NCBI GenBank assembly: GCA_032718475.1 | Contig: JAUCBJ010002424.1 | Coordinates: 1 to 49,333, forward strand | Reading direction: 5' to 3' | Length of the DNA: 49,333 nucleotides | Origin: Nemertoderma westbladi | Taxonomy: Eukaryota; Xenacoelomorpha; Nemertodermatida; Nemertodermatidae | Shown here: in pieces, positions 10,573 through 22,627 of the stretch | Position numbering within the stretch: position 1 is the first letter of the stretch | How the letters are laid out: the number at the start of each line of letters is the position of its first letter | The notes under the pieces: generated by a model | Told to the model about the DNA's origin: nothing | Databases searched by the model: none | The model's input: only the letters and a program-made list of their open reading frames with translations | Position numbers and translations under genes: made by a program

Positions 10573-10727
10573 GGCAACACGCAGTTGAAAGAATTAATTA
10601 CTTACTTTTGCGAATCATACCGGTACGTTTAATAATAATAAGCTGAATCAAAATAATATTATATATGATTTATTTATACAAATTATTTATTAAGAATTAA
10701 ATACATTATTGTAACTGTATAGTACGG

Positions 10728-11394
10728 TCTACTTACGGTGGCTGATTGCGGCCAATTATTTCCATTTTTAAAATTATTTTTCACCCGGGTGAAAAACATT
10801 TATCACCCGGGTGAAAAACATTTATCACCCGGGTGAAAAACATTTATCACCCGGGTGAAAAACATCTGAACTCTGAACACATGTAGTTAGTTTCCTTATA
10901 AATAATATCGAAAACTCATTTTGATCCAGATTCACTCTTGGCGAATTAATATCTCGACCAATCTTATTAATCCATTTAGGGAAAGGATCAGGTTACAATG
11001 GCATGTTATTCTAACAAAAACAATAAACAAAAGTCTATAGTTAAACATTTAAATATTTTTCACCCGGGTGATAAATGTTTTTCACCCGGGTGATAAATGT
11101 TTTTCACCCGGGTGATAAAAAGTGATAAATGTTTTTCACCCGGGTGATAAATGTTTTTCACCCGGGTGATGAAAAGTGATAAATGTTTTTCACCCGGGTG
11201 ATAAATGTTTTTCACCCGGGTGATAAATGTTTTTCACACGGGTGATAAATGTTTTTCTCCCGGGTGATAAAAAGTGATAAATGTTTTTCTCCCGGGTGAT
11301 AAATGTTTTTTACCCGCGTGATAAATGTTTTTTACCCGGGTGATAAACAAAAAAAAATGGAAATAATTGGCCGCAATCAGCCACCGTATCTACT
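10728..11394. mobile_element. Foldback-type DNA transposon with 36-bp terminal inverted repeats and inverted satellite arms
   Basis: Perfect 36-bp inverted repeats at 10734-10769 and 11353-11388, beginning TACGGTGGCTGATTGCGGCC. Both sides are flanked by TCTACT (10728-10733 and 11389-11394), a clean 6-bp target duplication. Inside the left end are four copies of a 22-bp unit with the palindrome TCACCCGGGTGA; inside the right end are about 13 copies of the same unit in reverse orientation, some separated by AAAAGTGATAAA. The whole element therefore folds on itself. It has no coding capacity and would need a transposase from elsewhere. Confidence 0.88.
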
Positions 11395-11684
11395 TCATAA
11401 ATTATATTACTGCCGTTATTAAATATTTAATTTCCAATAATTATTTAATTTAATTTAAAATTATTATTAATTATTAATTAATTATCAACGCAAATTCCAA
11501 TATTATCACGTGTAAGTTAAAGTTAAGTTAAAAGTTAAATGTAATATCGGGTAATATTCAAATATTATCACGTGTTAGGGGCTGTTCACACATTAGGGGC
11601 AGTCACAATAGCGTTCCGATGGACATTTTATTTTTCAAAAGTGTCCGAAACACCGTTGGTTTTCAGAAACACTGAAACACTCAG

Positions 11685-11966
11685 TTGAGGGAAAGGAGCA
11701 GGTTAGGGAGGCAGGCTTTTATAACCAAAACAATATACGGCCACTTTACCAATTGAGGGAAAGGAGCAGGTTACAGAGGTAGGCTTTTATAACCAAAACA
11801 ATAAACGGCAACTTTACCAATTAAGGGAAAGGAGCAGGTTACAGAGGCAGGCTTTTATAACCAAAACAATAAACGGCCACGTTACCAATTGAGGGAAAGG
11901 AGCAAGTTAAAGAGGCAGGCTTTTATAACCAAAACAATAAACGATCAGTTTACCAATTGAGGGAAA
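11685..11966. repeat. 68-bp tandem repeat, about four copies
   Basis: The unit starts TTGAGGGAAAGGAGCAGGTT and includes ATAACCAAAACAATAAACGG. Starts at 11685, 11753, 11821, 11889 and 11957 give an exact 68-bp period. The last copy is partial and followed by two copies of ACCATATGGTCAG (11967-12005). Confidence 0.9.
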
Positions 11967-12714
11967 CCATATGGTCAGAAAGTCAGTAACCATATGGTCA
12001 GACAGTCAGTACCGGTACCCCTAGTCGCTCTATAACCCAAAAAATACCGATACTAATTGTAATAAGACATAGGTATTTTATATTCTTAATTTTTCTACAT
12101 AAACAGCCGGTGGAATCCGGACCAAGATTAATTTTTTCATTTATTCATATAAATATCATAAAAAGGGCGTTCAGTGTACTGGCATTGCCGGATCCACCCT
12201 GATGTGAGTAGTAGAGTCTTGAGTTGGGTCTAAGTGTCACAAAGCCGGCCAAGACTCTACTACTGATTTGCACTGCGGAACTGATTGTAGCGACTCATTT
12301 CCCGACCTGTTTATCAACTTGACTCGTTTTTTTTCAATTTTTTTCATTTCAAAATAATTATATATTATTGTCTGATAGTTAAAACTTTATCCATGAATTT
12401 GTAATGTATTTCAATTATTACGAAAAATGATTACCAAAAATACGTTACAAATCATTACAATTTGTAATGAATTATAACGCATATTTTTTTCGTAATAATT
12501 AGTTTAATGGATGTTTATTGAATTGAACAAAATATTTCCGAACATAATAAAGGGCGTTAATAGTAAATTAATTACAATAATTATAAATATTGTAATAATT
12601 GTATTTCATTCACATTATTACATATTATATTTAATTATTTTATCTATAATAGAACTGCGTTTTGTCTTATAAAATTATTTTCGACTATAAAATTTTACTC
12701 AAGCGTTACCCTAC
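11967..12714. other. Non-coding, AT-rich, one short hairpin
   Basis: No gene seen. A 14-bp inverted repeat, TAGTAGAGTCTTG and CAAGACTCTACTA, lies at about 12208-12263 in a GC-richer island; the rest is AT-rich with many TAAT/ATTA motifs. Confidence 0.4.
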
Positions 12715-14205
12715 TACTTCGGTACGTCATTCTGTTTCTCATTGGCGTACCAACTGCCCCCCTCCTTTGGTACGTCATTATGTTGCTCAGTGGCGTGCCA
12801 ACTGCCACCCCTTCGGTACACCATTATGTTGCTCAGTGGCGTACCAACTGCCCCCTCCTTTGGTACGTCATTCTGTTGCTCAGTGGCGTACCAACTGCCA
12901 CCCCTTCGGTACACCATTCTGTTGCTCAGTGGCGTACCAACTGCCCCCCTCCTTCGGTACACCATTCTGTTGCTCAGTGGCGTACCAACTGCCACCCCTT
13001 CGGTTCACCATTCTGTTGCTCAGTGGCGTACCAACTGCCCCCCTCCTTCGGTACACCATTCTGTTGCTCAATGGCGTACCAACTGCCCCCCTCCTTTGGT
13101 ACGTCATTCTGTTGCTCAGTGGCGTACCAACTGCCACCCCTTCGGTACACCATTATGTTGCTCAGTGGCGTACCAACTGCCCCCCTCCTTCGGTACACCA
13201 TTCTGTTGCTTAGTGGCGTACCAACTGCCACCCCTTCGGTACACCATTCTGTTGCTCAGTGGCGTACCAACTGCCACCCCTTCGGTACACCATTCTGTTG
13301 CTCAGTGGCGTACCAACTGCCCCCCTCCTTTGGTACGTCATTCTGTTGCTCAGTGGCGTACCAACTGCCACCCCTTCGGTACACCATTCTGTTGCTCAGT
13401 GGCGTACCAACTGCCCCCCTCCTTTGGTACGTCATTCTGTTGCTCAGTGGCCTACCAACTGCCACCCCTTCGGTACACCATTCTGTTGCTCAGTGGCGTA
13501 CCAACTGCCCCCCTCCTTCGGTACACCATTATGTTGCTCAGTGGCGTACCAACTGCCACCCCTTCGGTACACCATTCTGTTGCTCAGTGGCGTACCAACT
13601 GCCCCCCCTCCTTCGGTACACCATTCTGTTGCTCAGTGGCGTACCAACTGCCACCCCTTCGGTACACCATTCTGTTGCTCAGTGGCGTACCAACTGCCCC
13701 CCTCCTTTGGTACGTCATTCTGTTGATCAGTGGCGTACCAACTGCCACCTCCTTCGGTACACCATTCTGTTGCTCAGTGGCGTACCAACTGCCCCCCTCC
13801 TTTGGTACGTCATTCTGTTGATCAGTGGCGTACCAACTGCCCCCTCCTTCGGTACACCATTCTGTTGCTCAGTGGCGTACCAACTGCCCCCCCTCCTTCG
13901 GTACGTCATTCTGTTGATCAGTGGCGTACCAACTGCCCCCCTCCTTCGGGTACACCATTCTGTTGCTCAGTGGCGTACCAACTGCCCCCCTCCTTCGGTA
14001 CACCATTATGTTGCTTAGTGGCGTACCAACTGCCCCCCCCCCCCCTTTGGTACACCATTATGTTGCTCAGTGGCGTACCAACTGCCCCCCTTAGGTACAC
14101 TATTATGTTGCTCAGTGGCGTACCAACTGCCCCCCCTTAGGTACGCCACTCCCGTTGCTCAGTGGCGTACCAAATGCCCACCCCCCTCTTGGTACGCAAT
14201 TTTGT
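12715..14205. repeat. 46-48 bp minisatellite, about 32 copies
   Basis: Unit of 46-48 bp: GGTACACCATTCTGTTGCTC, then AGTGGCGTACCAACTGCC and a variable C-tract plus TTCG or TTTG. Two unit types alternate irregularly (GGTACACC with TTCG; GGTACGTC with TTTG). Each unit carries GGTACG/CGTACC-type complementary ends about 30 bp apart. The period is not a multiple of three and stops are rare, so long frames open in all three plus frames and on the minus strand; these are artefacts, not genes. Confidence 0.95.
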
Positions 14206-14278
14206 AACAACATTCGAATATTTTATGTTGTTCTGAATTTGAGTTGTTTTTTTCCTTATTGTATATCCTTATTATGCT

Positions 14279-14535
14279 TTTCTTCTTATTAAGTTTTTTA
14301 TAGCGCATATTTAATTCTTATAACATGTACAGCGATAATAATTCGTTTATTGTTTTGGTTAGATTCAGCCCTTCTGACTTTGTAACCTGGATTTTTAGTG
14401 AAAATCTGGTATTTATTACATGGGGGTAAACAGCCAATGTGACTGAAACCACAGGATAGAGAAAACTGAATCTAACCAAAACAATAAACTAATTAGTATC
14501 TGTACTTGTTATAAGACACTTAATAAGGAGAAATT
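14279..14535. mobile_element. MITE-like imperfect inverted repeat
   Basis: The arm at about 14312-14368 (ending GTTTTGGTTAGATTCAG) pairs with 14466-14516 (starting CTGAATCTAACCAAAAC). Pairing continues more loosely outward through CTTATTAAG at both ends. About 97 bp of unrelated sequence lies in the loop. It has no coding capacity. The ACCAAAACAATAAAC block is shared with the 68-bp repeat at 11685-11966, suggesting a common source. Confidence 0.6.
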
Positions 14536-15907
14536 TAACAAAATACCATTTCTTCATAATATTTAAAATTTCAATGGAAATTCGACCGTAAATTGGAAAA
14601 TTGGTAATTATTCACATGGGATTATTTTGATATAATTTTGAGTAAACTTTTTGAAATATATGAAATTGAGACCCTAAAATCAGAGCAATTTGTGTTTAAA
14701 TATTTTTCGGTAGAATTATAAAATACGCAGATCCCATTATTTAATCAATAATGTCCTGCAACCAGTTTAAAAAAAACAACATGTCCTATAACAATTAATG
14801 TATAATATTGCTTTGTTACAAAATTAAGAAAATTACCTATAATAATCATGAAATTTATAGCAAAAGGTAGACAAATACAGTATTTGTGTCTAAAACTACT
14901 AATATGAAGAAAATTTGATTACCAAAGGGAGAATTTCTTAAATTAATTATGTGAGCTAATATATTATAACAATAAATACTGATGGAATGAAACATTAGTA
15001 AAGTTCATTGAATAATGCGATCCATTGACTAACACATTAATAGCTTCAGCAGACCATATGGCAAGAATGAGTCATAGAACAAAGCTCAAGGCATGTATAA
15101 AGCACAGTACCACATATGTATGCAATATTGCATTAACAGCTGGAAGGGTGTGAGCTAAGAGCGAAGCTGTACCCAACCCAGAAGCTGGTAGTAATGATTG
15201 GAACGGGTGCAGTTGCCCTCTTCCTCTGTCAAACTACAATTAACAAACCAATTTTCAACGAAATAGCTGTTTTAATAATTAGACATACAGGATATACGGG
15301 TGGTAATACTGAGAAAATATATTAAACGGAAAAAGTGAACCAGCAAACGATGGACTGGGCGGCTTTCCCCCGCTGTCATTGTTTTTACACGTTTCAGATA
15401 ATTTATTCAGGGAGGAATTAAGAGGAAGAGGGGGGGGGGGGGGGGGGGGGGGGTGGGGGGGGGGGGGGGGCAGTTGGTTGGGATAAATTCACCAAACATT
15501 ATATTCTGACTGATAAAACAACCTACAGTAATTTATTTATTTCTGGCTGTTTAACAAATATTTATATCTCACAAACAGCATCATTCATAGAGCTTTCACG
15601 ATTAGACAATGCCATTGAAACGCAATAGAAGGGACCTTAATGGTGTCAACGGATAGCAGGAGTCAATGTCGTAAATATTCATTCCATAACATGAAATTAT
15701 TTAACAATAGTGCAGTGGTGAAAGGTAAAAGGGTTAAAATGGTAAAAGCGAAAAAGGAGTCGTTGGAGAGGTGAAAAATTAGCATGGGGGGGGGGGGGGG
15801 GGTTGATCTGATTATGTATATTGGTAGCCTGATTAACGGCATAACTGCCTGTAGTAGCCAAGTGAAGGTGAATGTGTGCTGAGCGAAAGGGCTTTTCATC
15901 AAATTTT
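14536..15907. other. Non-coding, with two long G-tracts
   Basis: No supported gene. Notable are a 41-bp tract of G interrupted by one T (15430-15470) and a second G-tract of 17 (15786-15802). The minus-strand frames at 15663-15912 read through the second tract as polyproline and are not credible genes. Confidence 0.5.
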
Positions 15908-16979
15908 AACAATGATAGTGCATTGATTAGTTTGGTACGTTACTAACAATGATAGTACATTGCTTAGTTTGGTACGTTACTAACAATAATAGTGCATTGA
16001 TTAGTTTGGTACGTTACTAACAATGATAGTACATTGCTTAGTTTGGTACGTTACTAACAATGATAGTGCATTGATTAGTTTGGTACGTTACTAACAATGA
16101 TAGTGCATTGATTAGTTTGGTACGTTACTAACAATGATAGTACATTGCTTAGTTTGGTACGTTACTAACAATAATAGTGCATTGATTAGTTTGGTACGTT
16201 ACTAACAATGATAGTACATTGATTAGTTTGGTACGTTACTAACAATGATAGTGCATTGATTAGTTTGGTACGTTACTAACAATGATAGTGCATTGATTAG
16301 TTTGGTACGTTACTAACAATGATGTACATTGATTAGTTTGGTACGTTACTAACAGTGATAGTACATTGATTAGTTTGGTACGTTACTAACAATGATAGTG
16401 TATTGATTACTTTGGTATGTTACTAACAATGATAGTGCATTGATTAGTTTGGTACGTTACTAACAATGATAGTGCATTGATTAGTTTGGTACGTTACTAA
16501 CAATGATAGTGCATTGATTAGTTTGGTACGTTACTAACAATGATAGTGCATTGATTAGTTTGGTACGTTACTAACAATGATAGTGCATTGATTAGTTTGG
16601 TACGTTACTAACAATGATAGTGCATTGATTAGTTTGGTACGTTACTAACAATGATAGTGCATTGAATAGTTTGGTACGTTACTAACAATGATAGTGCATT
16701 GATTAGTTTGGTACGTTACTAACAGTGATAGTACATTGATTAGTTTGGTACGTTACTAACAATGATAGTGCATTGATTAGTTTGGTACGTTACTAACTAT
16801 GATAGTGCATTGATTAGTTTGGTACGTTACTAACAATGATAGTGCAGTGATTAGTTTGGTACATTACTAACAATGATAGTTCATTGATTAGTTTGGTACG
16901 TTACTAACAATGATAGTACATTGCTTAGTTTGGTACGTTACTAACAATAATAGTGCATTGATTAGTTTGGTACGTTACT
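15908..16979. repeat. 37-bp minisatellite, about 29 copies
   Basis: Unit AACAATGATAGTGCATTGAT plus TAGTTTGGTACGTTACT. Variants GTACATTGCTT and AATAATAGTGCATTG occur as an ordered pair near the start, about 230 bp on, and again as the last two copies, showing blocks copied as groups. The total of 1072 bp is 29 x 37 minus one, matching a copy that lacks one base (GATGTACATTG at about 16320). Confidence 0.95.
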
Positions 16980-18765
16980 TATGTTGTTACTTTCTGTTTG
17001 TTTAATAATGTTTAAAGTGTTAAAAGCAATAGAATCGAATAAAATAATTCCAACTTATTTCCCAGTATGTGTCTACTGTACGCTACGCGTGCACGATGTC
17101 AGTACATATGTCTAAATCTTCCTAAAATTTAGGATCTATTTTTAATAGAGAAATAACTTTTGGATGGTGTAATTTTAGGAAAACGTCTAGGGACACTCTT
17201 CCTCTACTACTGACCCTCTCTCCATAACATTTACAATTCGTGTATGAATGCTATTGCGTTATCTATGATATTACTATCCCTATGATATTTTGATATTTAA
17301 TTTTCGACTTATCGTCTATTACAAGTATTGCCTAGTTGCGCATACAAACTCCATTATGACTACTTTACTTTAGCACTAAGAATTTGCTATTATATTTATA
17401 TGATGTAATCTATATAAATATAAACTGACTTATAAGAATTACATCTCATTCTCAAACGGGCCATGAGCATGAAATAATAACTATTTACAAACTAATTAAT
17501 AATTAGATGGAAGTCGTCCATGGTTTACGTCCATTATTACATAATATATAATTGAATTCCTGAGAATATGAGTCTGACACGGCTGGGACGTGTGAAACGT
17601 CACTTAATGTTTATTTCTGCTAGTGCCAGACTCTCCTACTCATATAATAAGGATAGCCTAAAAAACGTAGAAACTGAAAGTAAATTAGTCAGTCTGTATT
17701 TAATACCTACACAATGCCTAATTTTAGAAATGACGTGTCTTGGATGGTGTAATGGTGGAAAAGAGTACAATCTTCAAAAATGGATTAGGGACCGGTCTCT
17801 AAGTACTTAAATTGTGTGGTTGGGGTAGGGGCCCGAAAATTTGGACTGCCTCGGGTCCGAAAATTCATCATCCGTCCATGGGCTTGCAGCCGTGCAGCTC
17901 GGCACGGCTCTTCTGACTTTGTTGAATGCTATTTTCCTCTTATGTAAATCGGTCAGAAGTATCGAATAATTATGAAACGGTAGTGTGTGAGCTGCAACGA
18001 AATACCTTAATAATAATGGCGAAGTGGTGTGGTAAGCCTCGCCCAATGTAATAACCATTATCACAAGACGACAACGGCGGCGCTATTCATTATAATAAAT
18101 TATATTGGCTGAACTATCGGTAGGGAATCAAGGTTCACGGCTTGCACTGTTTTAGTTAGTAGTGGCTGAATTCCTGGCAACCACAGCACACTGCTACTCT
18201 GTGCCCCCTGTCGTTGAAAGTGGAGGCCATTAAACATATTATATAGAATATGTTAATCTACATAGAGTATAAGGAATCCGCTCCGAACCAGGAAGTAATG
18301 TATTTTACTCAGTTTACTTTGCACCTTGTAAACATTGGTAGATTACAGTAAGCAGTTACGGTATGCATCAAAGTCGTATCCGTTATTATTAATCAATTAC
18401 TCAATTAATAATCAATATTTCAAATTTTTCATTCGTCATATTGTTTTTTTATAAGTAAATAACGAAGCTAATATATACTCATTTTGGATACCCGTTATTT
18501 TGTAATAGTAAAGCCAGTTTGCACATTAAACTTTGGGTTAAAGTCGTATTGTAGAATACTGGTGGTAGGCCTTCTGCGGTACTGCCTGTGGTACTGTCTT
18601 CTTTCATTTGTCAGGTACTGAGATGTGGATTAGTAGGTGGGGAAAAGTGATTTAAATTGTTATACTCGCTTAGCCAAATATTACAACCAAAAATATATTA
18701 TTTAAGATTTTAATGTTTTAAATTCATAGCTATGTAACATGACTTTGGACGAACAGCTGAAGTGC
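16980..18765. other. Non-coding, no supported gene
   Basis: AT-rich with scattered short frames only. The frames at 17568-17810 (plus) and 17807-18064 (minus) show no recognisable domain or splice context. Confidence 0.4.
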
Positions 18766-18775
18766 ACTATATAAA
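18766..18775 (+). promoter_or_regulatory. TATA box candidate
   Basis: The sequence CTATATAAAG is a strong TATA-box match. It is 138 bp upstream of the small membrane-protein frame at 18913. No other core promoter element was identified. Confidence 0.35.
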
Positions 18776-18912
18776 GATTGGTAGTCAATGGTAGCATTAA
18801 TGACTGCGAGACACTTGTGCCTGCGGGCACTACCCAACCAACTACTAATGCATCAAGACCTATTGAAGAGAGAAAAATTCGGGATATGACGTGTTTACTG
18901 TACTGCACCATC

Positions 18913-19053
18913 ATGGCGACATCTCCTCACGGTTCTGTTCAGGGCTCAGGCTCAACCCAGTATTTTTATCAATATAGTATTTTGAAAGTAATCGGTTACA
19001 TTCTTTCCATTGCCGGAGTGTTCTTCATTTACGTTCTTCATTCAAGTGTTTAA
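18913..19053 (+). CDS. Candidate 46-residue single-pass membrane microprotein
   Basis: 46 codons starting in a good context (ATCATGG). The first 20 residues are polar (Ser/Gly/Gln-rich). They are followed by one strongly hydrophobic segment (ILKVIGYILSIAGVFFIYVL, residues 23-42) and a four-residue tail. This layout is that of a tail-anchored or type III single-span microprotein. A TATA-like element lies 138 bp upstream. A longer in-frame extension exists upstream but would start with a non-ATG codon. I recognise no family. It could be chance; conservation in a related genome would decide. Confidence 0.3.
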   Translation: MATSPHGSVQGSGSTQYFYQYSILKVIGYILSIAGVFFIYVLHSSV

Positions 19054-19233
19054 TGAAAGTTTAAGTTTTCTTTTACATACTTTGCACTTCTAGTACAGGG
19101 TGGCCCCAGGATGGGCCTGTTGTATAAGGCCTTCAATTTATTTCCATATCACATATTGTCGGAATAGGTTTACCGTTTTCTACAATCACATAAAATTGTA
19201 TGCACTTTAGTATTTGTAAAACACTTATCTTTC

Positions 19234-20385
19234 AGAGAGACATGCCTCCTCTCTCAGAGTCAGAGAGACAGGCCTCCTCTCTCAGAGTCAGAGAGACATG
19301 CCTCCTGTCTCAGAGTCAGAGAGACAGGCCTCCTCTCTCAGAGAGACAGACCTCCTCTCTCAGAGAGACAGGCCTCCTCTCTCAGAGAGACAGGCCTCAT
19401 CTCTCAGAGAGACAGGCCTCCTCTCTCAGAGAGACAGGCCTCCTCTCTCAGAGAGACAGGCCTCCTCTCTCAGAGAGACAGGCCTCCTCTCTCAGAGAGA
19501 CAAGCCTCCTCTCTCAGAGAGACAGCCCTCCTCTCTCAGAGAGATAGCCCTTCTCTCTCAGTGAGACAGCCCTTCTCTCTCAGAGAGACAGGCCTCCTCT
19601 CTCAGAGAGACAGGCCTCCTCTCTCAGAGAGGCAGGCCTCCTCTCTCAGAGAGACAGGCCTCCTCTCTCAGAGAGACAGGCCTCCTCTCTCAGAGAGACA
19701 GGCCTCCTCTCTCAGAGAGACAGGCCTCCTCTCTCAGAGAGACAGGCCTCCTCTCTCAGAGAGACAGGCCTCCTCTCTCAGAGAGACAGGCCTCCTCTCT
19801 CAGAGAGACAGGCCTCCTCTCTCAGAGAGACAGGCCTCCTCTCTCAGAGAGACAGGCCTCCTCTCTCAGAGAGACAGGCCTCCTCTCTCAGAGAGACAGG
19901 CCTCCTCTCTTAGAGAGACAAGCCTCCTCTCAGAGAGACAGGCCTCCTCTCTTAGAGAGACAGGCCTCCTCTCTCAGAGAAACAAGCCTCCTCTCTCAGA
20001 GAGACAGGCCTCCTCTCTCAGAGAGACAGGCCTCCTCTCTTAGAGAGACAGGCCTCCTCTCTCAGAGAGACAGGCCTCCTCTCTCAGAGAGACAGGCCTC
20101 CTCTCTCAGAGAGACAGGCCTCCTCTCTCAGAGAGACAGGCCTCCTCTCTTAGAGAGACAAGCCTCCTCTCAGAGAGACAGGCCTCCTCTCTTAGAGAGA
20201 CAGGCCTCCTCTCTCAGAGAAACAAGCCTCCTCTCTCAGAGAGACAGGCCTCCTCTCTCAGAGAGACAGGCCTCCTCTCTTAGAGAGACAGGCCTCCTCT
20301 CTCAGAGAGACAGGCCCCCTCTCTCAGAGAGACAGGCCTCCTCTCTCAGAGAGACAGGCCTCCTCTCTCTCAGAGAGACAGCACC
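19234..20385. repeat. 22-bp GA/CT-rich minisatellite, about 52 copies
   Basis: Unit CTCAGAGAGACAGGCCTCCT plus CT. The first copies carry an extra CAGAGT block. Within the array, 19861-20100 and 20101-20340 are 240-bp copies of each other, sharing the same rare variants (TTAGAGAGACAAGCC, AGAAACAAGCC) with only one clear substitution (GGCCCCCT near 20315). Frames of up to 160 codons are by-products: 3 x 22 bp gives a 22-residue repeat. Confidence 0.95.
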
Positions 20386-21172
20386 ATTATTATTCTTTAT
20401 GTTATACGTTTCTGTATTTTGCATTTAAGTATAGTAAACGAATGAGAATAACTTCACTTCACATCATATAATCACATTTCAATACAAGGGACAACAATCA
20501 TTGGCATTGGCATTTACATTAGTAAAATTAGAATAGTATTTGGCTTCCTTTGTGATTAACCAAGCCTACAATCTACTATGGAATATGTTTACACCCAACC
20601 AAATGGCTTCCCTAATGGTTTATTATCTACGATGAGTTGCAGTTGGAGACCCATACATACATTGTGACAGTGATACCCCCCAACCCATGTACTTTGCTTT
20701 AACACACCCGCATCTCAATAGCACACCCCGAACTTAGGGTGATATTTTTGCATTTAACTTCATCATTTACAGCGTGGGATGCCACACACCATGACATGAA
20801 TTAAGGGTATTCGATTTTAACAATTGAATAACTGTATCTAGGTCATTGTTTTCATGCGGCAGGCGGCAGAAAATTTAATATAATGATAATAAATTGAAAG
20901 TTATTGACTATGGAACTAGGTAGACAGTTGTAATTCATTTCATTTTAAATTTCTGGTTATAAAATAATGTTGTTGTTTACTATAGTCGAGTCGATAAGCA
21001 TAAATCCCAAATTAAATTCGTTATCAATCCACACCACAATTTTTTGGATTCTATATTACCTTTTTAATGCCAAGAATAATTAATCTATAAGAATTTATTT
21101 TTGGAAAATATAAATTTATTCATGAAATTTATACGTAAATCAGCTTAATAGATGCCAAATGAAAGGAACATG
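20386..21172. other. Non-coding, no supported gene
   Basis: Unremarkable AT-rich sequence between two minisatellites; no frame above about 60 codons with recognisable content. Confidence 0.4.
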
Positions 21173-21845
21173 TTTATTTATTCCTTACATTATTTATTCC
21201 TTACTTTATTTATTCCTTACTTTATTTATTCCTTACTTTAATTATTCCTTACTTTATTTATTCCTTACTTTATTTATTCCTTACTTTATTTATTCCTTAC
21301 TTTATTTATTCCTTACATTATTTATTCCTTACTTTATGTATTCCTTACTTTATTTATTCCTGACTTTATTTATTCCTTACTTTATTTATTCCTTACTTTA
21401 TTTATTCCTTACTTTATTTATTCCTTACTTTATTTATTCCTTACTTTATTTATTCCTTACTTTATTTATTCATTACTTTATTTATTCCTTACTTTATTTA
21501 TTCCTTACTTTATTTATTCCTTACTTTATTTATTCCTTACTTTATTTATTCCTTACTTTATTTATTCCTTACTTTATTTATTCCTTACTTTATTTATTCC
21601 TTACTTTATTTATTCCTTACTTTATTTGTTACTTACTTTATTTATTCCTTACTTTATTTATTCCTTACATTATTTATTCCTTACTTTATTTATTCCTTAC
21701 TTTATTTATTCATTACTTTATTTATTCCTTACTTTATTTATTCCTTACTTTATTTATTCCTTACTTTATTTATTCCTTACTTTATTTATTCCTTACTTTA
21801 TTTGTTACTTACTTTATTTATTCCTTACTTTATTTGTTACTTTCT
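21173..21845. repeat. 16-bp minisatellite, about 42 copies
   Basis: Unit TTATTTATTCCTTACT with rare variants (CATTACTT, TGTTACTT, CCTTACATT). Variant combinations recur about 240 bp apart (TCATTACTTT at about 21470 and 21710; TGTTACTTACTTT at about 21627 and 21803). The 233-codon hydrophobic frame across it is an artefact of the repeat. Confidence 0.95.
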
Positions 21846-22627
21846 TTTTGTAAAATATAACTAGGTACTGGTACTATAGTATCTGTTACGTTTTTGGTTG
21901 TATAGGCCTAATGTATCTCTACAGTAATATCGTTATGTTTATGTAATATCATATCATATCGCATCACAATTGGTGTATAATAATACAATATGTTGTATCA
22001 ACCAGGATATGGTGGCATGTAATAATGAAAATATGTTATCCTTTAAAAGGGATAGATATGGTTAGTTTATTTCAATTATATTTCATTTTCAGTCTTTAAG
22101 CAGGAACTGGCATCGAATCGAATCAAAAGCAATTTTTCGTCTTAGATTTCCCATATATTTTTCGATTCGATTTCGATTCGACTCGGGTAAAAAATTTCGT
22201 CTTCGATTCGATTATTCGACCTTTGAATATTAACTTAATTATTTGTCATTAAATATAGGCCTATATTATAAATTTTATTCTTAAATTGTTACTTTGAATT
22301 GGAACTTCTTAAATTTAATCACAATGGTTGAAAGAGCATCGAAGTAGAAAATGTTTGCAAGTACTGTAATTAGTGCAAAATCAATTCACACCTCAAAAGT
22401 AATTGTAACTTTTTAGTGTTGTGTGCACTGTGTACACCAAAACATAATTCAATATCCAATATTAGTTTATGTAAGAAGTTAAGCGGCTCTCTAATTACGT
22501 AATAAATATTCGGGAACACTAATGGATTTAAAATTGTGTAAGGCAGCATCAGGTGTTGAATACTAGGCCTACAATAATTTTAATTGCAGTAACCATGGAA
22601 GCAATAGAGTAAAATACCATAAATAAT
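21846..22627. other. Non-coding, with TCGATTCGATT-type simple sequence
   Basis: No supported gene. 22110-22215 is rich in TCGATTCGA steps; a very similar block lies at 25252-25325, so the two may be remnants of one dispersed repeat. Confidence 0.4.

Noticed and set aside
12662-14140. Long open frames (up to 412 codons) in three plus frames and on the minus strand
   Set aside because: They are produced by a minisatellite whose unit lacks stop codons and is not a multiple of three; the same sequence reads open in all frames, with no start context or domain.
12715-14205. CRISPR-like array
   Set aside because: Whole units repeat without unique spacers, and the setting is a eukaryotic genome.
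15430-15470. Telomeric or centromeric G-rich repeat
   Set aside because: A plain G homopolymer without a telomere-type unit.
19200-20043. Frames of 88-160 codons with a SERQASSLRETGLLSQRDRP repeat
   Set aside because: A by-product of the 22-bp satellite; frames shift between blocks and there is no non-repeat protein sequence.
21159-21860. 233-codon strongly hydrophobic frame resembling a membrane protein
   Set aside because: It is the translation of the 16-bp satellite; hydrophobicity comes from T-richness.
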